Shown: positions 20,001 to 30,500 of the stretch, piece after piece
How the letters are laid out: each line of letters starts with the position of its first letter
How positions within the stretch are numbered: the first letter of the stretch is position 1
Assembly: GCA_964036195.1 (NCBI GenBank)
Contig: OZ038450.1
Location: 4,094,701-4,158,700 of the forward strand
DNA: 64,000 nt
Direction: 5' to 3'
Source: Sphaerolaimus hirsutus
Taxonomy: Eukaryota > Nematoda > Chromadorea > Monhysterida > Sphaerolaimidae
Notes under the pieces: model-generated
Told to the model about the DNA's origin: nothing
What the model saw: only the letters and a program-made list of their open reading frames with translations
Database searches by the model: none
Program-made: the position numbers and the translations under genes

Positions 20001-22545
20001 TGGGGATTTGGGATTTGGGATTTGGGCTTGGGTGGGGATTTTTTTTCATAAAATTTAATCAGGGAAATACGGGATGTTTTTCTGACAGAGTTTTGCAGAC
20101 CCGCTGATATTTAGCAATTTTATTCGATGGAGGAACTGTCAAAAATATTATGTATTCAAATCATCACTTGAGCAAAATTTGAAAAGCGAAATTTTGATAA
20201 AATTCGCTCCCTATCATCAAATTTTTAACGCCTGTCGTGTGAGTAACCATATGCATGTAAGATCATCGAAATTCCATGTTAAAAAAGTGATTCCATCACC
20301 AGGTGCCACCCCTAGAGCCTGTAAAATTCACTGTGAAATGTAAAATGTCATTCAGTGTCAAAAACCATGCAATATTCCCTGTGAAATAGCAAACACCTTG
20401 ATCATTTTACATGACTTTTGACACTTTGCATGACACTTGACATTTACAGGTCGTTTTACGTGTTCTGTAAGTGCCACCAAACATGTCAAAACTCACTGCA
20501 CGCCGGGCTGCATGATGCACATGCCGAACTGCCAGGCGCCGTTGCTGCACTGCTCCAAGCCGGTCACGTAGCGGTCGCATTTTCCCCCCAGACGGGTGCA
20601 CTCGTTCTCTTGGAAGGGACTTTCTTTGCGAAGTTCCACCAGTGAGGCCAATGGCGCGTTTTTGGGCACACAGCATCTGGGGTGGGGATTTTTTTGTTGG
20701 GGGGGGTGAATTGGGGTAATTGGAGGTTTACGTAAATTTACTGGAGGCGAAAAGCGCGTTGAAAACATACAGCACAGATTGTGTGGTTTTCTTTATTTTA
20801 GATACTTTTTTTGCACAAGAAAAAAGGAACATTCGGTCCAAATGTCGTACGTTCAAACTTACAGACTGATTTCTACCGTAGGACCAATTATGACTGAAAA
20901 ATTCTAGGTACTGATCGATTGCCAGATAATTCAAATCGTGCTGTATTAACCCGAAAGAAACGGTATTTACTTTCCGCGCCAGTCTTCCCAATGCATCGAT
21001 CTTTGAACTTGCGAAAATGACCCCCCCCCCCCCCCACTCACTCAACCAAGGGCTGCCTGATGCACTTGCCATACCTCCACTGGCCATCATCGCACTTCGG
21101 TCCGTTCGAAATATGCCTACAATCTCCGCCCTCCACCATGCACAGGGTCTCCTGGTAGGGCCGGCTGGCGTCGATGTAAAAGTTCTTCCTGCAGCACTTG
21201 ATGTCGACGCCCTGGCCCAGGCAGCTGGCGTAGTCGATGTTGCCGTTGGTGCACGGGTCGGACTTTATGTCTTGACATCGACCGCCTTGAATCAGGCACT
21301 TTGTCGACTGGAAGGGCACGTTTCTGTTTTTGTCGCCGAATAAGTCGTCTTGGATGCAGCATCTGGGATTGGGGGAGTTATGGTGTGGTTTTGGGTTGAT
21401 TTTGGGGATTTTTTGTGGGGCTGGGCTTTGGTGTTTACTTGAAGATACTTTTGAATTTGATATTTGGGCAGTTAAAATAGATTGATTCAAATTAAAATAG
21501 GTAAAATAGGTAGGCATGTATTTACAATTTGAACACTGTTTTCATCAGATCTAGTGTGACAGTGTTACTACTCTTGGTTTGGTTGACATTCACAACTGAT
21601 GGAGCACTTCATTCAGAAAACTTATTGATACGGCCCGCGAGTTTTTATACATTTGCCTGAAGAGAAATATGACGTCCTGACCAGGGTTGGCAAAATTTCA
21701 GAAAATAATAAAAATAAAATAAAAATAAAATGGAAAATGTAAGAATAAAATAAAATAAAATAAAATGGAAAATTTCAAAATAAAAATAAAAATTGTATAA
21801 AAATTCGAATTTTTGTAAAATTGTATAAAAATTTATATTTTTTGTAAAATTTGTATTGTGTTGCTTGAGTTTATACCTGTCTATTTTGGGAACTGGGAGC
21901 TGTACTGAGCCTGTGAACTGTTAAATGTCATGTGAAATGTCATGCAAAGTGTCAATTGTCATGACAAATATAAAGTAAAGTGTGAATTGTCATGACAAAT
22001 TTGTCATGACAAACGAACCAAATTTCACTTGAACATTTTTCATGTTTAGGTCTAATGATAACATTTTGTTGGCCTTGCATGCAAGATTTGATTTTTTGTA
22101 AAAAAATTGTAAAATTTTTGTAAAATGGTTCCATTTTTTTTTTTATTAACATTTTGGAATAAAAAAAAATAAAATGAAACAAGAATAAAATTAAAATAAA
22201 ATACATTTTTATACATTTTTTATACAATTTGTATACAAATGATTTTTTATAAAACCAACCCTGGTCCTGACCATTTTGCAAATTTATCTAAGCCATGTGA
22301 AATTTCTCAATGTTTCCAAAGATATTCTTATATATTTAAACATTTCGAAAACCTTTGACTAACTCAACGTCATCCCTCTGAGTAGGGCACAAATCCTCTT
22401 CGAAATGTCCGCCCTTGCACTTTCTGGAGTTTTTCCTTTGACACTGGCCGAATTTGTCGGCGCAGGGTGCCTCTTGGTACGTTTCCTCCGAGATGACAAA
22501 TGTTAATGAGCCGCTAATTAGCAGCAAAACTTGTAGATACAACAT
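17069..22545 (-). CDS. Secreted protein with five tandem six-cysteine (beta-defensin-like) modules
   Basis: Exons: 22545-22364 (ATG, signal peptide LYLQVLLLISGSLTFVIS), 21362-21042, 20676-20497, 19989-19855, 19002-18863, 18076-17886 and 17377-17069 (TGA), about 485 aa. If the donor at 18863 is skipped, exon 5 runs to a stop at 18795, giving about 341 aa. Five modules follow C-x6-C-x(6-9)-C-x(7-9)-C-x(4-8)-CC, most preceded by P(F/Y)xET/N and containing GG before the second Cys. This is the beta-defensin cysteine order, and the exact spacing x6-x7-x9-x8-CC is shared by modules 1 and 2. Introns 1-4 all fall just before the CC of a module with the same phase, so exons could duplicate as units. 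The C-terminal part (DFVGDCFERDPKGF, KDCMAMKMPAYYSC) is unrecognised. Extracellular; role in defence is inferred only. Confidence 0.72.
19040..19389. mobile_element. MITE with TIR ACCGTATTTGCTTGAATA
   Basis: ACCGTATTTGCTTGAATAAT at 19040 is mirrored by ATTCAAGCAAATACGGT ending at 19389. Next to each end are G- or C-rich blocks (CCCCCTGGGGGA; GAGGGGGGGATTATTCGAGG). It belongs to a widespread family with copies at 45265, 50464, 56356, 59088 and 62213. It lies in an intron of the modular Cys-rich gene. Confidence 0.65.
19530..19765. mobile_element. Two abutting introner-family copies
   Basis: The right end of one copy (TTTTACAGGGTCTGAGAGTGGC near 19600) is followed at once by a complete small copy: GGCAGTTCTGAGCCCCGTAAAG (19617) to CTTTACAGAGCTCAGAAC (19765). 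The second has near-perfect arms around an A-rich loop. Both lie in an intron of the modular Cys-rich gene. Confidence 0.6.
20303..20478. mobile_element. Introner-family element
   Basis: GTGCCACCCCTAGAGCCTG on the left, preceded by CCAG; TTCTGTAAGTGCCACC on the right. The arms carry TGTAAAATGTCAT-type words and their complements. It is inside an intron of the modular Cys-rich gene and does not coincide with its splice sites. Confidence 0.6.
21690..22262. mobile_element. AT-rich nested element pair
   Basis: The outer arms are AAAATAAAATAAAAATAAAA-type sequence (CCAGGGTTGG at 21682 and CCAACCCTGG at 22256 are complementary ends). Between them lies an introner-like copy (21900-22020: CTGTACTGAGCCTGTGAAC, ATGTCATGCAAAGTG). 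This looks like one element inserted into another. Confidence 0.45.
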
Positions 22546-23164
22546 GTTATTCGATGAATTTCGTTCGTTCGTTCGATGAATTCGTTTTGTATTTCTCCGC
22601 TGTGAAGGTAGTTCAATGCAGCGCCTGGCTATAAATATGTTCGGGTAAAAATTATTTACACCGGTTCGCAAGTTTTCACCGGTTTACAGTTTAATCAGAT
22701 GTACACAGGGTGCGCTCGCACCTGTAGTTTTCTGTATTGCTGAGTCTCGTGCTCATCTGACGCTCAAAGAAAAGTTGATTGAGTTCCATGTTGATTGAAC
22801 TTACTACAAGTTAACATATGTAAGTTCAATCAACTACTACCTACACATCGAAAAAAAATCTTTCACAAAATCAATTGAACATTTTTTATATCTCGAGATT
22901 CCGAAGACATTACCTGAAATTATCATTCGGATGCGGAACAGAAAAATACCGAAAATATCGAATGCCGTGTGAGTGGCTTGGTGTAGTGTAAATGCAGCCT
23001 AGGTATGCTGAGTTGTTTTCCGGGGGAAGATGTTACCACTTCCCACGCACTTCCCACGCGTGGAAATCACTCAATAATCGTTTATTTATTGTGTTTTTTT
23101 GCCACTTCATTTTCGATGTTTTTATTGTTATCATGCGATGATCAACGTGCGGAAAATTAAATTA

Positions 23165-23635
23165 ACACTAAGGCCCCTTTCATACTGCACTTGTGTGACG
23201 ACAATAGATCTTACTCGTCACAGACCGTTTTGTGATGACAAATCTATTTTTTAGCAGATTTTCATGAGTGTGACGACTGGTCGGCCTCGTTATTGGTGAC
23301 AAGTAGTGACCCTTTTTAACCATGCTCATTGTGACGACTAGATCAAATATTTTACTTGTCGTCACCCTCGCGCAATGTGACGACCAATTTTTTTTTTATT
23401 GTCGGCGCACCTGTCAGGCTCCGACAGTGGCAAATTTATCTATCAACATGTATAACTCTTTAGCAACACACACGATTCATCTGAAATTTGACATGCATAT
23501 ACACCTAGGTGGTATTTATGTATACTTTACCACATTCACTCATGAATATGGAACTTTTCACTTGACTTATGGAACTTTTTCAAGTGTTGTCGTAGTCGTC
23601 ACAAAACTGCAGTGTGAACGCTGTCTAAGTGTTAT
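23165..23635. mobile_element. MITE with TIR TTTCATACTGCACTTGTGTGAC
   Basis: TTTCATACTGCACTTGTGTG followed by ACGAC near 23177 is mirrored by GTCGTCACAAAACTGCAGTGTGAACGC ending near 23623. GTGACGAC words are repeated along both arms. No ORF. Confidence 0.6.
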
Positions 23636-24293
23636 TATCGAGAAAACCATTTAGGTATTTGTATCTATGCCCGATTCAATTTGGTTCTGTCTCGGTGGCT
23701 GACATACTGAAGGCACCTCTGAATGCACAAGAAAAAAGTAAAATATCAAAATCGTGTCAAAAGTCATGTAAAATGTGAAACGCCCAGTAAAATATAAAGA
23801 AAAAATATTATAGTATTTGGCATTTTACATGACATTTGACAACGTGCGGGACTGGCCCACCGGGCCATGGACATGTTGAATGGGACAGAGCATTTATTTT
23901 GTAATGAATTGGGGGTTCTCTTCTCGGGTTACCCGACAAAGAAGTGTCGGGTCAATCAAATTTTGTCCATTGTTTCATAAATATTTATGTAAATTCATCA
24001 ACAGTATTTTAACACATAAACAAATCGCGTCAGAATTACAGCGAGTTTCTGCGGGCGGCGGGGTGAAAGTGATTTGCGTCTTTGCGATGTTCGTTGACAA
24101 AGAGTGATTTATCATCGCTGTTTTTTTTGTTGAGTTTTATCAACACCAACGTATCGAATTAGGTAATGTAAATTTCTCCCGGTCCGGTGAACGTTTTTTT
24201 TCCACTGCACCCGATATTATACGTTACAATTGATGCACTCCAAAATGATAATGAAATTGCAATTATTTAGACTACGGAAAGATTTCAACAATA

Positions 24294-25443
24294 AAATTGA
24301 GGCCTCTACTTCTAAAAGTCGACAAGTCCACAAAATGTGATTTTGAGTAAATCGCATTTTAAGTTTCGGACCGAACTCCAGGCCAGTGGTGCGTGTCCAA
24401 TTTGGCTCTCTCATGCTTTCCATTAAGTTCCATATATTGACAATAAAGTGTCAAATTTTCAGCCCCTGCTCTCAACCTTTATGTGAAAAATTGGGTGTCC
24501 ATGAATTTCCATTCGGTCAGAGCAAAACTGTTTTTGGGAGGGAATTGGACTTGTCGACTTCTTGCACTAACAAACGTTTTTGTTCCCGGGGAAGCCGAGA
24601 CTGCCTTAAGCCGGAGTTACAGCATAACGATAAATAGAAGGTGATACGACAAATAAAACGTCACCGATAAATCCATTATTTTCATGTTTTCAATTTTTTT
24701 ATTGAAATAAATGTTCCAATTTTAATGAATAAATTTTCATATGGGAGATGTCAAATTCGAATTTGAACGAAGAACGTTCGATGAAAAATGGTCCGCCGAC
24801 AAATCAATTTCACGGTGATGCCCAAAAATCAATTTGGCGATGGCCATTTCATGCAATGACCGTCGACAAATTGATTTTAGGGCATCACCGTGAAATTGAT
24901 TTGTCGCGACGATTTTTCATCGAACGTTTTTCATTCAAATTCGAATTTAAACTTCTTCCGTATGAAAAAATTTTTCATACTTATTCGTGTATTGAACATT
25001 CGTTTTCAATAAAAATACTTGTAAAGATGAAAATAGTGGATTTATCGGTGACGTTTTATTTGTCGTATCACCTTCTATTTATCGTTATGCTGTAACTCCA
25101 GCTTTATGGGCAATTTATGCACTTAACGACTTTTAGAAGTAGCTGTCCATAGTGGACATATCACATTTCTTGCTATTTTTCCCATAAAAAAGGTAGCAGA
25201 GGAATGGACTTGTCGACTTCTTGCACTAAACTAGGTGGACTTGTCGACTTCCTCCCCGAATTTTTTGCATATTTCCCAAAAAATGTCAAATTTGGGACTT
25301 TGCCATATGGGCACGTGAGGTCAAAAATTTTATGGAAAATGATACAAAATGTGCGGAAGTAGCCCCAGATGACGTTTCCGGGCCTAACTCGAAAGTTTCA
25401 AATTTTGGACTTGTCGACTTTCAGAAGTAGACGCCTCAATTTG
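24294..25443. mobile_element. 1.15-kb near-perfect palindrome (foldback element)
   Basis: The left end TTGAGGCCTCTACTTCTAAA then AGTCGACAAGTCC is mirrored at the right by GGACTTGTCGACTTTCAGAAGTAGACGCCTCAA. Further matched pairs run inward: GGTGATACGACAAATAAAAC then GTCACCGATAAATCC (24640) with its complement (25040), and AAATCAATTTCACGGTGATG (24800) with its complement (24880). The centre is near 24860. AT-rich, no coding capacity seen. Confidence 0.7.
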
Positions 25444-26510
25444 ATCTTCATAAAATCTATCACATACTAATGCGTTGAACCGCACAGGCACACGTGAAAC
25501 AACCTCCCGTAAAATATTCAAGTATAAATAAAATAAACACAAACCACACACAGTGACATAAGATTAGGTGGCTTCGATTCGAATCGCTTAATCCCCCCCC
25601 CCCCCTACAATAATGACCGAAATCGCCGCGGGGCATACAGAAAGAAAGCACAGGGACGCACATGCACTTGCGCGCTCATTTCACATAAGCTTAAAGTGAC
25701 CTGCTACTGTAAAAGCATGAATAGATGTGTAGTAGAACCGTTGACAATACAGTTTACAGTATAAGCTACCATATACCATCCGAATAAAGAACCAAAGTAT
25801 AGGATTTTGCGTCATCACATTAGGTACATTGCGTTTTTTTGATAGTCATTTTGTTTGACAATAAAAAGAAACCTTATTCATAAAGATATGGTGACGTTCA
25901 TGGTAATATACATGCTATCCGTTTAGTAGACAGTGACATTCACTGTGGCAGTGGGAAGTTTTTGAATTTTTGGGCCGAAAAATGGTTTTAGAAATAATTT
26001 GGCTAACTCCCTACATGTAAATGTACAATAACATGATAAATATTTTTATACTTCCTATATTATTAAAATTTTGATGCTTGATGTTTTATTTTAAAACTGT
26101 CGAGTAAGAGACCAGTAAACTTTCAGATAAACCTCACGTATTTTTCCGAGAATTTGACATTTGTCAGAAAAAAACACTTGACACGGCATATTAGGTAGTG
26201 TGTGCCAAAGCTCGAAAATGGACCCTATAGGATATTTCTCTCGAGCACTCTATTTATTCGAGTCCATTTCTCCACTCATCGCATTATCAAAATCAAAACG
26301 AGTTACAATAAGCGAACGAAAGGTGTCACTTCCCAGAAACCCAAATTTCGACAATCGACGCCAATGACAAACGCCATTTCCATGGCGCCAGTTCCAATCC
26401 CTTTCAAGCGCCCGGTCCTTTATCTTATGATGGGACCGTTGCACTTTTGCCGCGCTCCAATGAATTCGCCGCGGTGCATTCATTCTTCATTCGAAGCCGC
26501 GCGGATTTGT

Positions 26511-27334
26511 CCAGGGGCCAGTCCCAGACTCTGTAAAATGCCCAGTAAGATGACAAATACTTATCATTTTACATGGCATTTTACATGACTTTCAACATTT
26601 TGCATGACATTTGCCATTTTGAAAGGCATTTTACATCACTTTTGACACTTTGGTAACATTTGACATTTTCCAGGCCGTTTTCATGACCTTAGACACTTTG
26701 CATGACATTTGCTTTTTTTGTTACTTCGCTGACATTTGACATTTTTATGCCGTTTTCATGACCTTAGACACCTTGCATGACATTTGACATTTTCCAGGGC
26801 ATTTGAAATGCTTTTTGACACTTTGCATGATATTTGACATTTTCCAGGCCCTTTTCATGACTTGAGAAACTTTGCATGACATTTACCTTTTCATGACTTT
26901 CGCCACTTTGCATGACATTTGACATTTTCCAGGGCATTTGAAATGCCTTTTCACACTTTGCATGATATTTGACATTTTCCAGGCCCTTTTCATGACGTGA
27001 AAAACTTTGCATGACATTTGCCTTTTCATGACATTCGCCACTTTGCATGACATTTGACATTTTCCAGGGCATTTGAAATGCCTTTTGACACTTTGCATGA
27101 TATTTGATATTTGACATTTTCCAGGCCCTTATAATGACTTGAAAAACTTTGCATGACATTTGCCTTTTCATGACTTTCGCCACTTTGCATGACATTTGAC
27201 ACTTTCCAGGGCATTTGAAATGCTTTTTGACACTTTGCATGATATTTGATATTTGACATTTTCCAGGCCCTTTTCATGACTTGAGAAACTTTGCATGATC
27301 TTTGACATTTTACAGTCTCTGGGATTGGCACCAG
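26511..27334. mobile_element. Introner-family element expanded by internal 135-142-bp tandem repeats
   Basis: The ends are GGGCCAGTCCCAGACTCTG (26515) and CAGTCTCTGGGATTGGCA (27330), with CCAG on both sides. The interior repeats the block starting CCAGGGCATTTGAAATGC at about 26794, 26929, 27064 and 27206, a unit of 135-142 bp in four copies. All copies consist of CATGACATTTGACATTTTCC family words. Reading it on the minus strand gives a long Lys/Cys/Met-rich frame that is only the repeat translated. Confidence 0.75.
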
Positions 27335-27579
27335 CCCGAAGCAAATGATGCAAGTTTTGCGTCACGCTAAAATTGGTCGGGGAAATTTGTTCAAGTGCTT
27401 TCCCATTGGCTCGCTTAGAATTCGAGAGTGAGACTTCGGGCAGATGCGACGGTTTAAAGAGTTGTCGCTGTCTGAGAGTTCTATCTTAGTTTCTGCTTGA
27501 ATAGGTCCTCCCAACGTATTCTTAAGAGAGAGTTGACTTTGAGGTGTATTTTCTGAAGCCGAAAAGTGAAACAGGAGAA

Positions 27580-30500
27580 ATGAATGAATCTACAATGGCC
27601 GAGTTTGATCAAACAACAGGGCGGCTGCACTCAATTGGTAATTTTGGCAATTATCCAACAAGTGACCAAACTTTTCCAGCATTCTTGACTACCACACAGA
27701 TCTGCTGCCACACAATCCAAATGGCTGGAGCGACACTGAAAAGTTCCTTCAACAAGTCGTACGCGTACTGCTCGAATACATTCGCACCATGAACGACAGG
27801 CAGTCGAAAATACTCGACTTCAAACATCCGGACGAATTGAAACAGATGTTCGACTTTTCCATCCCCGACGAGGCGGTGAACCTGGAGCAGTTGATGGCCG
27901 ATTGCGACAAGACTCTCAGGATTCAATTCAGAACTCTGTCAAGTGATGAAAAGTGTCAAGAATTATAAGAAGTGACAAATTGTGCCTACACACATGACAA
28001 ATTGTGCCTACACCGTGACTTTTTTTCAATTTATTCAATTTGAATGATTTGATTTAAACTTGAATTTAAATTAATGAAAGTTAAAATTTGAAAACTAAAA
28101 CACATAAAGCATACAAAAAGAGTAGGTTGGATGTCGCCATGTCGCCATTTCAGTTTTCACATCGGTCACTTTGAAAAGTAGTGTGTGTAGGGCCAATGTA
28201 TGTCAAGTGTAACGATGACAAAAAAAGTTTCGAAAATTCGAAAATATTTTCGAATTTTCGAATTTTTTCATAATTTTCGAATTTTTATTCCACCCCTGGA
28301 AAAAACACTTAAAATCGATTTATTTTTTAAAAAATTCGAAAATTCAAAAATTCGAAAATAGTTTTCGAATTTTTCAGGGAATTCAAGGTGACAAAAAGCG
28401 ATCTTAAGTTCAGCGTGCTAAATAAAGCGACAATTGATATGCGGTGGGTCTGAAAAAGTCTCATGTAACGAAAAAACAAACATTAAAAAACATTGAAATG
28501 GCATCCGCGGGGGCAGCGGCGGGCGGACTCCATCTATTTATGACATCTATTCAGGAATGCAGGGAGCCGCCCAAACAATTAGAACCGCGGCGCTCTACTT
28601 CCGCGGATAGAGACTCCAGTCCATCAAAAAAAAATCGCTCGCGGGTCTTCCGAGGGGCAGTCACACAAACATTTTTGAAAGCATTCTGCCCCAGTGAAAA
28701 TGGTGCAAACTGATCCACATAAGTGTTTCTACCATTTGTCATGTTAAAGTGATATGAAATTGTCATATCATGCTTCACTTAAAGTGAAATTAAGGTTAAA
28801 AGGGGCTCCAAACATTAAAACAGTCCAAATACTGTGTTTTAAGCTTCAAATTCAATCTTTTTTTCTGAAAAAATTCGAAAATTACCAAAAAAGATTCGAA
28901 AATTCGAAAATTCAAAAATAAAATTCGAAATTCGAAAATTCATTTGGGAAAAAATTCGAAAATTCATTTTAGAAAAAAACACTTAAAAATTTAAATACTT
29001 TTTTCTGGGAGGTTTGCCATCGTTAGTCAAGTGTCAACAAAATTCCACATGAAATTTTCAACTTTTCTTGATTATTGGCGCTTTTCTTCTAGTTTGACAG
29101 GGTTCGGAATTGTCCCCAGGTACCAGGTGAAAACTGGCCACCCCAGATTTATGAATCAAATCTCGTGCGGACTGGATTTGGTGTCTATGGCTGGAGAGTG
29201 GCTTACCGCCACTGCCAATACAAATATGTGCGTGAGTATATTATTTAGTTGAGGTGATCCGGTTTAGTGATTGATAATCGTTAGAAAAATGACTGCATTA
29301 GTCAACACTGCAAGTAAATGTAATTCAACCAGGGACCAGTCCCGAGCCCTGTAAAGTGTGAAGTTGGGTGCCGTGTAAAATGTCAATCAAAACAAACAGA
29401 CTTTGTTATTATACTGAAATTTCGACACTTTGCCTGACAATTGACAAATTTGTATTTAAAATATGACATTTAACGTGATTTGACACTTGACTTTACACTT
29501 GACAGGGTTCGGCGCTGGCACCACGCGTTGTTACTCTGATAAATCACGCCTGGAAGTAATCGAAATTGTAACACTGCGCGGATGATTTTCATTTCAAATG
29601 GACCAGAAAAGGATTTATTTTTAGCATATAAATAAGTAAATAAAAAAAAAGAAATCTTGTTACGCGTAGTTATTATAACTTCTTCTCCCCTCCTCGTCCC
29701 GTTCTGACCCCCCAAAAGCGAATGCAAATTTATCCATCATAAACCATTCCATTTCCAAGACAGATTACGGTAGGGACACAAATGCGAAAAGGTTCCCAAG
29801 AAAAGCCCATGGCTTGCGCTTCGCTGTAGTGAATAAATTACCATAACGCCGACTCAAATGGTTACTCATTACTTTAAAATTGATAGTTTAACAAACGCAG
29901 GTTCACCTACGAAATCGCCCCAGTGTTCATTCTGATGGAGCGTGAAGTTGGCAATAAAATGATTTCACTAATCGGCTGGGAAAGCGGCGACTACATTTTC
30001 GCACCAGGTAAAACTGTAAATACAATCAAACACAAAAACCGCACAGAAAATGTGTCGCTTCACACAGGGCCGAAATCAACTGATATGGAATAGTTTTTTG
30101 CACAGTGTCAAGTGACAATTCTCACACAAAGGTCATCGATCACGTGTTTTGTATAAATAAAATTGCGCAATTATGCTGCGATTACAGCTCGGGCATAAAA
30201 TTGATCGGGTATAAAATTGATTTTGGGCATATATTAATTACAGATGAATGGATAAATACGACATTGTTATTTCAGTCAAAGAAAGCTTAGATGCAGAAGT
30301 TTCTTGTGTCCAAACCTCATGAGTTTATTTAAATCGTACTGGGAGTTATGAATTTTAGCACAATTTTTTCAATTATGCGCTGTAAGTTAGGGTGTAAAAT
30401 GAAAAAAATTTGCGCCAAAATTCACAACTTCTAGTACAATTGAATAAACTGATGAGCTTTGGACACAAGCAACATCTGCATGTGTGCTTTCTTTGACTGA

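Larger units (their letters stand above)
22546..27579. other. Intergenic region between the modular Cys-rich gene and glutamate decarboxylase
   Basis: No exon recognised on either strand. It contains the MITE at 23165-23635, an introner-like copy at 23690-23870, the large palindrome at 24294-25443 and the repeat-expanded introner at 26515-27330. The promoter of glutamate decarboxylase should lie within roughly the last 300 bp, but no motif is claimed. Confidence 0.5.

Noticed and set aside
26764-27365. Long overlapping Lys/Cys/Met-rich frames on the minus strand
   Set aside because: They are translations of the 135-142-bp tandem repeat inside the introner; the words repeat in all frames and no splice or start context supports a gene.
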